Shown here in pieces: positions 8,118 through 15,436 of a DNA stretch of 44,342 bases. The stretch is taken from positions 1 through 44,342 of the forward strand of contig JAGOUJ010000006.1 of NCBI GenBank assembly GCA_018061325.1, in the 5' to 3' direction. Source of the DNA: Gammaproteobacteria bacterium. Its GTDB lineage: Bacteria; Pseudomonadota; Gammaproteobacteria; UBA6186; Azoamicaceae. Under the pieces are notes generated by a model. The model was not told the DNA's origin. It searched no databases and saw only the letters and a list, made by a program, of their open reading frames with translations. Position 1 is the first letter of the stretch. Every line of letters begins with the position of its first letter. Both the position numbers and the translations under genes were made by a program.

Positions 8118-9527
8118 ATGTCAGATAATCAAAAAACACTACAAACCGATGTTGTCATATTGGGTGCAGGTCCGGGTGGTTATACCGCGGCTTTTCGTGC
8201 AGCCGATCTGGGACAGTCCTGTATTTTAGTGGAACGTTATGCTTCCTTAGGGGGTGTTTGTTTGAATGTGGGTTGTATTCCTTCTAAAGCCTTGTTACAT
8301 GCTGCCAAGGTGATAGACGAAGCGGCGGGTTTTAAGGATTCAGGTATTACTTTTTCAAAACCAAAAATTGATCTGCCGAAGCTGCTGGCTTGGAAGGAAA
8401 GCATTGTCACGCGTTTAAAGACGGGCATTAAAGGGTTGGCAAAAAAGCGAAAAGTGACCGTGATACAAGGAGAGGCTTCCTTTGAAGGGCCCGATCGTTT
8501 GTCTGTAAAAACAGCTGAAGGTCAAACAGTGATTGTGTTTAAGCATGCGGTGATTGCCGTGGGATCAGAGCCTGTTCAATTGCCCTTCTTACCCAAGGAT
8601 CCGCGCGTGATGGATTCTACCGGTGCTTTGGCTTTAGCCGATATTCCTGCGCGTTTATTGATCATCGGTGGTGGTATTATTGGCTTAGAAATGGCGACGA
8701 TCTATCATGCTTTGGGATCAAAAATAACCATTGTCGAATTAACAGAAGCTTTAATGATGGGTGCTGATCCCGATATTGTGGCGCCCCTGCATAAGCGTCT
8801 ACAAAAACAGTATGAAGCTATTTTTCTCAAAACAGGGGTGAAAGAAGTCGTCGCAAAGGCGGATGGTTTATGGGTACATTTTGAAGGTGCACAAGCGCCT
8901 AAAGATCCCCAATGTTTTGATCGAATCTTATGCGCCGTGGGGCGCAAGTCCAATGGTGCTTTGATCCAGGCGCAAAAGGCAGGTGTTCAAGTGGATGAAC
9001 GTGGTTTTATTGCTGTCGATAAGCAACAACGTACCAATGTACCGCATATTTTCGCAGTGGGAGACGTAGTAGGGAATCCTATGTTAGCCCATAAGTCGGT
9101 AGCCCAGGCTAAAGTTGCAGCCGAAGTGATAGCAGGACAGAAGCATTATTTTGAACCCAAAGGTATTCCTTCGGTAGCCTATACCGATCCTGAAGTCGCT
9201 TGGTTTGGTTTAAGCGAGGCGGAAGCAAAGGCACAGGGTATTCAGTATGCCAAGAGCGTATTCCCTTGGGCAGCCAGTGGTCGTTCTTTAAGTTTGGGTC
9301 GGGACGAAGGTCTCACAAAACTCATTAGCGATAAGCCGAGTGGTCGGATCTTAGGTGCAGCCCTTGTGGGACCCCAAGCGGGGGATCTTATTGCTGAAAT
9401 TGCCTTAGCCATCGAGATGGGTTGTGAAGTACAAGATTTGGCTTTAACGATTCACCCACATCCAACCTTATCGGAGACTTTGGCATTGGCTGCGGAGATG
9501 ATAGAAGGGACCATTACCGATCTATAA
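8118..9527 (+). CDS. lpdA: Dihydrolipoamide dehydrogenase (E3)
   Basis: FAD-dependent flavoprotein that reoxidises the dihydrolipoyl groups of AceF with NAD+. The N-terminal FAD motif is GAGPGGYTAAFRAA, the redox-active disulfide is C48/C53 in GGVCLNVGCIPSK, the NAD-binding motif is IIGGGIIGLEMA, and the catalytic His-Glu pair is in HPHPTLSE. At 469 residues it is full length. An AGGAG ribosome-binding site lies 9 nt before the ATG. It is the last gene of the operon, and a palindromic repeat follows. It may also serve 2-oxoglutarate dehydrogenase, as in other bacteria. Confidence 0.97.
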   Translation: MSDNQKTLQTDVVILGAGPGGYTAAFRAADLGQSCILVERYASLGGVCLNVGCIPSKALLHAAKVIDEAAGFKDSGITFSKPKIDLPKLLAWKESIVTRLKTGIKGLAKKRKVTVIQGEASFEGPDRLSVKTAEGQTVIVFKHAVIAVGSEPVQLPFLPKDPRVMDSTGALALADIPARLLIIGGGIIGLEMATIYHALGSKITIVELTEALMMGADPDIVAPLHKRLQKQYEAIFLKTGVKEVVAKADGLWVHFEGAQAPKDPQCFDRILCAVGRKSNGALIQAQKAGVQVDERGFIAVDKQQRTNVPHIFAVGDVVGNPMLAHKSVAQAKVAAEVIAGQKHYFEPKGIPSVAYTDPEVAWFGLSEAEAKAQGIQYAKSVFPWAASGRSLSLGRDEGLTKLISDKPSGRILGAALVGPQAGDLIAEIALAIEMGCEVQDLALTIHPHPTLSETLALAAEMIEGTITDL

Positions 9528-9563
9528 GCACGATGCTTGTCTATGAGCGCTGTTCTGTTCATC

Positions 9564-9583
9564 ATCCCCGCGAAAGCGGGGAT
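9564..9583. repeat. ATCCCCGC-type palindromic repeat after lpdA
   Basis: ATCCCCGC and GCGGGGAT form an 8-bp stem around a GAAA loop. The minus-strand translation contains WIPAFAGM, a signature of a dispersed repeat seen in many proteobacterial genomes. It lies 37 nt after lpdA and could act as a weak terminator or mRNA-end stabiliser, although no U-run follows. Confidence 0.7.
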
Positions 9584-9660
9584 CCAGTTTGAAAAAAGCA
9601 TCCGCCTAGTGGTACGATAAACCATCTGTTTAAATTTTAGTTGTTGTAAAATTTGGCTGT

Positions 9661-10665
9661 ATGGAAACACAGGATAAGTTAAAAATCTACGCGTTTTCTA
9701 AACTTTCCAAGCGCAGGCTTGTAGAGGTGAAGCGTTTTTTATCTCGGTGCGAGAAGTTTGATCATCATGCTGCGCGTTTTTATTGGGATAACATTCAAGA
9801 TCGTAAAAATCGTGGGGTGAATGAGGTTCTTTGTTATGTGGGCGATAAGACTTTGGTGGCTTATATGGCTTTATACCATTTCGAGGAAAACGAAGCAGAA
9901 GTCACCTTAATGGTCGATCCCAATTATCGTAGTCCGCTCTTTTACAGTTTACTGTGGGAACAACTCAAGCAGTCTATAGCGCATTTTTCCATTAACCTTA
10001 GCCACTATGTCTTTACCTGCAATCAACAATTTCATTCCCTAAAAGATTATGTGCGGCGTTTGGGTGCAGAGTGTTCTGAGTGGACCTATCAGTTATCTAT
10101 TACGCCTGCGCTTTATGCGAAGCGCAAGGCCCATGCGAATCCACGGGTACAAGATGTTCTATGGCGTCAAGCAACCTTGTCGGATATTGCCCTGATTGCA
10201 GCCATTGAGAAAGACAATTTTAATCTGCAAGCCTTGGCTTATGAGACGCATGTTCAAAATACTTTAGAACATCCTCATAAGACTATTTGGATGGCCTCTA
10301 TCAATGATAGGGTGGTTGCTAAAATACATGTTGATACAGAGGATCCAAAAAAGACGGTATTATACGATTTCTGTATACCCTTAGAAGCACATGATAAAGG
10401 TTATGAGGGTATCCTGGTGCAATCTATCGCAGGTCTTCTATTCGAGCAATCTTCCAAAAAGATCCTGGTGGATGTGACCGATGAATATGATTTGCATTGG
10501 TACAAGCGCTTAGGTTTTAAGTGTGTAGGGGTGTATGAACATTGGCGTTTACGTGCTTATGTTAATCCCATGAAGGAACGTGTCAAACAATTAGACTCTA
10601 TGCTTTTAAACTTCAATTGCTATAAGATGCAAGATCAAGCATCCATGATCCTACAAAAACATTAA
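9661..10665 (+). CDS. Putative tandem GNAT-fold N-acetyltransferase
   Basis: A 334-residue soluble protein. The C-terminal half (from about residue 168) has the order expected of a GNAT domain: an ATLSDIALIAAIEKDNF start, a central WMASINDRVVAKIHV strand pair, and an end (about 280-300) with LHWYKRLGFKCVGVYEHWRLRAY, the YxxxGF-type terminus. The N-terminal half has a weaker similar layout (VAYMALYHFEENEAEVTLMVDPNYR), suggesting a degenerate first GNAT domain. No substrate can be proposed. It sits alone between lpdA and putP, 18 nt ahead of putP, so the two may be co-transcribed. Confidence 0.6.
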   Translation: METQDKLKIYAFSKLSKRRLVEVKRFLSRCEKFDHHAARFYWDNIQDRKNRGVNEVLCYVGDKTLVAYMALYHFEENEAEVTLMVDPNYRSPLFYSLLWEQLKQSIAHFSINLSHYVFTCNQQFHSLKDYVRRLGAECSEWTYQLSITPALYAKRKAHANPRVQDVLWRQATLSDIALIAAIEKDNFNLQALAYETHVQNTLEHPHKTIWMASINDRVVAKIHVDTEDPKKTVLYDFCIPLEAHDKGYEGILVQSIAGLLFEQSSKKILVDVTDEYDLHWYKRLGFKCVGVYEHWRLRAYVNPMKERVKQLDSMLLNFNCYKMQDQASMILQKH

Positions 10666-10683
10666 AATAATAAGGAGAACGGC

Positions 10684-12171
10684 ATGCAGCACGTAGGTGA
10701 GTATGTGCCACAGGATGCACAAACCATTATAGCCTTTATTACTTATTTAACGGCCGTTATGTTGGTGGGTGTTATTGCTTTTATCGCCACACGCAATCTA
10801 TCTGATTATGTATTAGGGGGTCGCCGTTTAGGGGGTGCTGTGGCGGCCCTGAGTGCAGGTGCTTCCGACATGAGCGCATGGTTACTCATGGCCTTACCGG
10901 GCTTGGTCTATACCGCGGGCTTGAGTCAGATCTGGTTATCCTTGGGTTTAATGGTGGGCGCTTATGGCAGTTGGCGTTTGGTGGCCAAACGTTTGCGGAT
11001 CTATTCCGAGATGGCCAATGATTCCCTCACGCTACCGGCTTATTTAGATAATCGTTTTAATGATCAATCGGGTATTATCCGTATGGTTGCCGCCTTTGCA
11101 ACCGTTCTGTTTTTTATATTTTATATTGCTTCAGGTTTATACGCAGGCGCTGTGCTTTTAGGTTTAACCTTTGGTTTAGACTATACCCAAGCGCTATGGT
11201 TGGGTGCGGCCATTATCCTGCTTTATACCTGTGTGGGTGGTTTTTTAGCGGTAAGCTGGACAGACTTTTTCCAAGGTAATTTAATGCTCTGCTGTTTGTT
11301 GTGGGTACCTTTTATCGTGGTGGAACAAGCAGGTGGATGGACTGCAGGCTTTCATCATTTACTAATCGCAAAGCCTGATTATTTAAACTATAGCCAGAAC
11401 TTATCGATAGGCAGTCTTTTAAACCAATTGTCTTGGGGGCTGGGTTATTTTGGCATGCCACACATTTTGGTACGCTTTATGGCAGTAAAGCATGTGCGTG
11501 AAATTAAACTAGCACGTCGAGTGTGTATTAGTTGGATGGCATTATCATTAATAGGTGCTGTATTAGTGGGTATGGCAGGGGCTATACACTTTAGTACAAC
11601 GCTTTCTGATCCTGAAACCGTGTTTATGGCTTTGTCTAGACAGGCTTTTTCTCCCTGGGTCATGGGGGTTATTCTGGCGGCGATTCTTTCTTCGAGTATG
11701 TGTTCGATTGATTCGCAAATGTTAGCAGCCTCGAGTGCTTTAACCGAAGATATTTATAGAGCCTTATTTAGAAAGCGTGCCACACAAAAGGAATTGGTAT
11801 GGATGGGGCGCATAACAGTCTTTTTTATTGCGGGGGCGGCTCTTTATATTGCCAGAGTGCCCACACAAGGCATTATGGGTTTGGTAGCGTTTGCTTGGGC
11901 CGGTTTAGGTTCAACCTTTAGTGCGCCGGTCGTTATGTCTTTGTATTGGCCTCGCACCACGCGCAATGGTGTGGTTATCGGTATGGTGCTTGGTTTTGGA
12001 ACAGCCATTGTATGGCGCTGGTGTGGTTTAAGCGAAGTACTGTACGAGATCCTACCCGCAACCTTTGTGTCTTTTGTGGGTGTCATTACAGGTAGTCTTT
12101 TAGACAAACCACCTGCACAAGCCATTTTGGATGCACATCAGCGTTATCGAGAAGCATTAAAGACAACTTAG
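10684..12171 (+). CDS. putP: Sodium/proline-type symporter (SSS family)
   Basis: A 495-residue membrane protein of the solute:sodium symporter family with about 13 hydrophobic segments. The sodium-site motif SAGASDMSAWLLMALPG (residues 57-73) matches PutP, with D62 and S64 equivalent to D55 and S57 of E. coli; the following Gly58 of E. coli is Ala65 here. Strong similarity through LGYFGMPHILVRFMAVK and ILAAILSSSMCSIDSQML supports the proline-type subgroup. A ribosome-binding site AAGGAGAA precedes the ATG. Likely imports proline with sodium as an amino-acid source; the Gly-to-Ala change leaves substrate specificity slightly open. Confidence 0.88.
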   Translation: MQHVGEYVPQDAQTIIAFITYLTAVMLVGVIAFIATRNLSDYVLGGRRLGGAVAALSAGASDMSAWLLMALPGLVYTAGLSQIWLSLGLMVGAYGSWRLVAKRLRIYSEMANDSLTLPAYLDNRFNDQSGIIRMVAAFATVLFFIFYIASGLYAGAVLLGLTFGLDYTQALWLGAAIILLYTCVGGFLAVSWTDFFQGNLMLCCLLWVPFIVVEQAGGWTAGFHHLLIAKPDYLNYSQNLSIGSLLNQLSWGLGYFGMPHILVRFMAVKHVREIKLARRVCISWMALSLIGAVLVGMAGAIHFSTTLSDPETVFMALSRQAFSPWVMGVILAAILSSSMCSIDSQMLAASSALTEDIYRALFRKRATQKELVWMGRITVFFIAGAALYIARVPTQGIMGLVAFAWAGLGSTFSAPVVMSLYWPRTTRNGVVIGMVLGFGTAIVWRWCGLSEVLYEILPATFVSFVGVITGSLLDKPPAQAILDAHQRYREALKTT

Positions 12172-12292
12172 GCTGAGGGTGATCTTGCCCGAGGCGTATC
12201 TTCAGTTTGTGTTTGTTTAGGGCTAGCAGGCCGTTGCCCAAAGATTAAGAAGGCAGCAGGTTTTGCTGCTTCCAATGTTTCATATGCTTTGC

Positions 12293-12318
12293 AAAAAGCC
12301 CCCTTTCTAAAAGGGGGC
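12293..12318 (-). terminator. Rho-independent terminator of bamD
   Basis: On the minus strand GCCCCCTT pairs with AAGGGGGC across a 5-nt loop, followed immediately by TTTTT. It lies 26-51 nt past the bamD stop and is well placed to separate it from convergent putP. Confidence 0.75.
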
Positions 12319-12343
12319 CGGCTGAAAGCCGTGGGGATTTCAG

Positions 12344-13102
12344 TTATTTAGCGTGTGCTGGAAAATTGCTTTCCAGCGTCTTACGCGCTTCTTCTGCCAG
12401 CTTGGGCATCCCTAATTTTTCATAGCACTGCACCATCGTTTTAAGCGCTAGGGGTACCGCAGGGGTTTTCTCAAAATGTTGGATAATATAAATGGCACGA
12501 TTGATGGCCGATAAATACGCACCACGCTTTACGTAATAATCCATAACCTGTCGTTCGTGATTAGCAAGCATGTTTCTAAGGAAAACCATGCGTTTTTTGG
12601 CATCTGGCGCATATTCGCTTTTGGGAAAACGTTCCAGCAATTGTTTAAAGGTATCGAAGGATTCTTGTAAGGCTGAAGGATCGCGTGCACTACGATCTAA
12701 AGGCAAATAACGAAAGGTAAAACTATAGTTTTGCTCGAAACGGGTAAGGCCTTTTAGATAATAAGCATAATCCACCCGTGGATGATGGGGGTTCATGCGG
12801 ATAAAGCGATTGGCTGCCGATAAAGCCAAGGCGGGCTCATTGTTTTTATGGTAAGCATAAATCAGATCAAGCTGCGCTTTATCGGAATACTCGCTGTAGG
12901 GGTAGCGTGCTTCCAGCGCTTCTAAAGCTTTGCTGCTTTTTTGGTAATTTTCTTTGGCAAGGTTCTTTTGCGCATCGGCATAAATTTGTTCAGCCGATAA
13001 ACCCTTATGAAGATCTTTGTTGCTATTGCAGCCCCAGAGCATGCAGAGCATCAGGGGAAGGATCACAACACGGAGCATAGCCGACAGACGTAGCATCATC
13101 AA
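12344..13102 (-). CDS. bamD: Outer-membrane assembly lipoprotein BamD
   Basis: A 252-residue lipoprotein that with BamA folds beta-barrel proteins into the outer membrane. The signal sequence ends in the lipobox LWGC, with lipidated C25. The mature part is built of TPR-like helices: AEQIYADAQKNLAKENY, ALEALEARYPYSEYSDKAQ, YAYYLKGLTRF and LLERFPKSEYAPDAKKRM are typical BamD blocks. It diverges from the putative glycosyltransferase and rluD; bamD and rluD are divergent neighbours in many gammaproteobacteria, so the gene between them is a later insertion into a conserved pair. Confidence 0.93.
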   Translation of the reverse strand: MMMLRLSAMLRVVILPLMLCMLWGCNSNKDLHKGLSAEQIYADAQKNLAKENYQKSSKALEALEARYPYSEYSDKAQLDLIYAYHKNNEPALALSAANRFIRMNPHHPRVDYAYYLKGLTRFEQNYSFTFRYLPLDRSARDPSALQESFDTFKQLLERFPKSEYAPDAKKRMVFLRNMLANHERQVMDYYVKRGAYLSAINRAIYIIQHFEKTPAVPLALKTMVQCYEKLGMPKLAEEARKTLESNFPAHAK

Positions 13103-13280
13103 TAGAACCTGTTTTTGTACAAATTGAAAGGATGAGTTTAACCCAGGCCCAGGTTCCCTGCAATCAGCAATGCCATTATTTTGAATTCAAACTAAATAGA
13201 AGCCTGCAGCTTGTGGGGAGAAACAGGCTCATAGTAGAATTAAACCCCTTTTTCGAGAATATCATAGGGTGCTATTAAAA
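13103..13280. promoter_or_regulatory. Divergent intergenic region bamD / glycosyltransferase
   Basis: This 178-nt gap must contain the promoters of two divergent units. It is AT-rich, with no strong consensus hexamer pair or operator that I can defend. Confidence 0.35.
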
Positions 13281-14252
13281 ATGTTGCTAAAAGTCCTTAA
13301 AGGGTTTTTTTTTATAGTGCCCGCTGCATTAGTGTTGCTCTTGTTGCATACCCTCTATTTTCTGGATGTCTCCATTCAACCTGCGCCTGAACTGAGCGAA
13401 GCACAGAAATCCGTTAATATACATTTAATATCCTATGCAGATGGGCCAGAGGTTTATCGACAAAATCAAAATATTTTGGCGATGTCGGCCATTCATCGTG
13501 GTGTAGATTTTATCTACAACTACCGGCGTGATCATATTGATCCAGCTTTTATTCGTGCAAACCCTATTATGAGTAACCCAACAGGCGCGGGCTATTGGCT
13601 TTGGAAATCTTATCTGATCTTGGAAGCCCTTAAAAAGATCCCCGAGGGTGATATCCTCATTTATGCCGATACAGGTTTGTTAATTCGCCAAGATATTAGG
13701 GACTATTTTACAAAAGGACTGGGGGATAAAGATATTCTATTGTTTGCCTATAATCCTCAAGAGTATAAATTAGCTGCTACAATCGCGAGTGGGGATGTGT
13801 TTGACGCGCTTCATTGTCGTGATGACCACTGTCGTTATGGGCATCATGTGTGGGCCGGGATCTTAGTATTGCGCAATTCAAAGCAGAGTCGCAGTTTTAT
13901 TGAGCAATGGCTTCGTTTAGGCAAAAATACCGATTTGCTCACAGGTCATAAACAACACTCACTGCCTTTCCCTGAATTTGAATTTCATCAACATGATGAA
14001 GGGTTATTAAGTGTATTGGCTGCAAAACAGGCAGTGCTTGTGAATTTTATTCCCATGGATCGTACGTTTTTCATCCATATTAATATGCATCGTCGCAAGA
14101 GTAATCGTCGTTCTTTACTAGGATGTTTTTCGATTCAGTACGGTGGTATTGAACGCAGAATATTAAATGCCCCTATGACGCAGACAATACAGCGTTATTT
14201 GGCAAAGATTTTGGATAAAAGTAAAAATATTAAAGTGAACCCAGGGTATTAG
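13281..14252 (+). CDS. Membrane-anchored putative glycosyltransferase
   Basis: The 323-residue protein has an N-terminal transmembrane anchor (about residues 4-27) and then a soluble domain with GAGYWLWKSYLILEALKKIP and ILIYADTG. This is the WxWK-plus-DxG arrangement of a family of nucleotide-sugar glycosyltransferases of the GT-A fold. Other landmarks are HHVWAGILVLRNS and HQHDEGLLSVL. Likely job: adding a sugar to a surface glycan. A GTG at 13269 is an alternative start; ATG 13281 is preferred because AGGG then has workable spacing. The stop TAG lies in the first triplets of a palindromic element (14249-14384), so the native C-terminus may have been trimmed. Confidence 0.6.
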   Translation: MLLKVLKGFFFIVPAALVLLLLHTLYFLDVSIQPAPELSEAQKSVNIHLISYADGPEVYRQNQNILAMSAIHRGVDFIYNYRRDHIDPAFIRANPIMSNPTGAGYWLWKSYLILEALKKIPEGDILIYADTGLLIRQDIRDYFTKGLGDKDILLFAYNPQEYKLAATIASGDVFDALHCRDDHCRYGHHVWAGILVLRNSKQSRSFIEQWLRLGKNTDLLTGHKQHSLPFPEFEFHQHDEGLLSVLAAKQAVLVNFIPMDRTFFIHINMHRRKSNRRSLLGCFSIQYGGIERRILNAPMTQTIQRYLAKILDKSKNIKVNPGY

Positions 14253-14384
14253 TACCTCGTTGAATAAGTTTTTCCGAATGGCATTCGGGGACATACATCC
14301 CTGTATTCGACGATTTACCATCCCTGGAATCGACGCCCCTTATGCCTATTCGGGAAAACTTGTTTATGTTTAACAGACTACTAG
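14249..14384 (+). repeat. Full copy of the ~130-bp palindromic element
   Basis: Bounded by TTAGTAC and CTACTAG. Inside are AAGTTTTTCCGAATG and, inverted near the other end, CGGGAAAACTT, with a centre of CATCCCTGTATTCGACGATT and CATCCCTGGAATCGACGCC. The core of about 100 bp matches the reverse complement of the copy at 24016-24145 with only scattered differences. It fills the gap between the glycosyltransferase gene and rluD and supplies the former's stop codon. Confidence 0.85.
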
Positions 14385-14461
14385 GGGCTGCTATTATTTA
14401 AGCTTCTTGTCTTAGTCAAGAAAAATCTGGCATGATACGGGAGCTTTGGACGAATAACATC

Positions 14462-15382
14462 ATGCATAATACACCTCTTCATCTAGACGTTAGCGACTCG
14501 CTTCATGGTTTGCGCTTGGATCAAGCCATCTCTCTGGCTTTTCCAGAGCATTCCCGTAGCAGGCTTAAGATCTGGATCCTGCATGGGCGTGTTTGGGTGA
14601 ATGATCAGCCGGTTACACGTCCCCGAGAGATGGTTTCAGAAGGCGATAAGATCCGAATAGATCCTGAAACGGTGATAGCCGTCCATTGGGGTGCTGAGGA
14701 CATGCCGCTTTCGATTGTCTATGAGGACGAACACCTTCTCGTTATCAATAAACCCGCAGATTTAGTGGTGCATCCAGGTGCGGGTAATCCATCCGGTACT
14801 TTGGTGAATGCCTTGTTACACCATTGCCCAAGCTTAGCGCAGGTTCCAAGAGCAGGGATAGTGCATCGTTTAGACAAAGATACGACCGGATTGATGGTCG
14901 TGGCTAAAACGATTGTGGCTCAAACAGGTTTGGTGGCAGCCATGCAAGCCAGAGCTGTGAAGCGCGTGTATGAGGCCATTGTATATGGTGTGATGGTCTC
15001 GGGTGGCACGGTCGATCTGCCCATAGGGCGTCACCCTCGTGATAGAACCCGCATGGCAGTGATCCAATCCGGTCGAGAAGCAATTACCCACTATCGGGTG
15101 ATCAAGCGTTTTAAGGCCCATACCCATGTGCGCTTACAGTTAGAAACGGGTCGTACGCATCAAATCCGTGTACACATGGCCCATAAGCGTCATCCCATTG
15201 TGGGGGACTCAGCCTATGGTAAACGTTTTAGTGTGGAATCGCTTAAAAGCTTTAAGCGTCAGGCTTTGCATGCACGGCAATTGGCCCTAACGCATCCGCT
15301 AAGCGCCGAACCGCTATCGTGGGAGGCGCCATTACCTCTTGATATGCAAACACTCTTGGCCATGCTTGCCGCGAACATTTAA
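14462..15382 (+). CDS. rluD: 23S rRNA pseudouridine synthase RluD
   Basis: Converts uridines of helix 69 in 23S rRNA (1911/1915/1917 in E. coli) to pseudouridine during 50S maturation. An N-terminal S4 RNA-binding domain (LRLDQAISLAFPEHSRSRLKIWI...GRVWVN) precedes the catalytic domain with HRLDKDTTGLMV; the aspartate is residue 138 from the chosen start, agreeing with D139 of E. coli. LVVHPGAGN, ETGRTHQIRVHMAH and GDSAYGK are family blocks. An in-frame ATG at 14432 exists, but the 14462 start fits the family length better. The ribosome-binding site is weak for both. Confidence 0.93.
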   Translation: MHNTPLHLDVSDSLHGLRLDQAISLAFPEHSRSRLKIWILHGRVWVNDQPVTRPREMVSEGDKIRIDPETVIAVHWGAEDMPLSIVYEDEHLLVINKPADLVVHPGAGNPSGTLVNALLHHCPSLAQVPRAGIVHRLDKDTTGLMVVAKTIVAQTGLVAAMQARAVKRVYEAIVYGVMVSGGTVDLPIGRHPRDRTRMAVIQSGREAITHYRVIKRFKAHTHVRLQLETGRTHQIRVHMAHKRHPIVGDSAYGKRFSVESLKSFKRQALHARQLALTHPLSAEPLSWEAPLPLDMQTLLAMLAANI

Positions 15383-15436
15383 GCTTTGCCTTCGCATCAC
15401 AATTCTATAAACTGGGTGTAGCGCTTAGGAAAAAAA

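Noticed and set aside
9452-9670. A minus-strand open frame containing WIPAFAGM
   Set aside because: The peptide is the translation of a dispersed palindromic repeat and the rest is antisense to lpdA.
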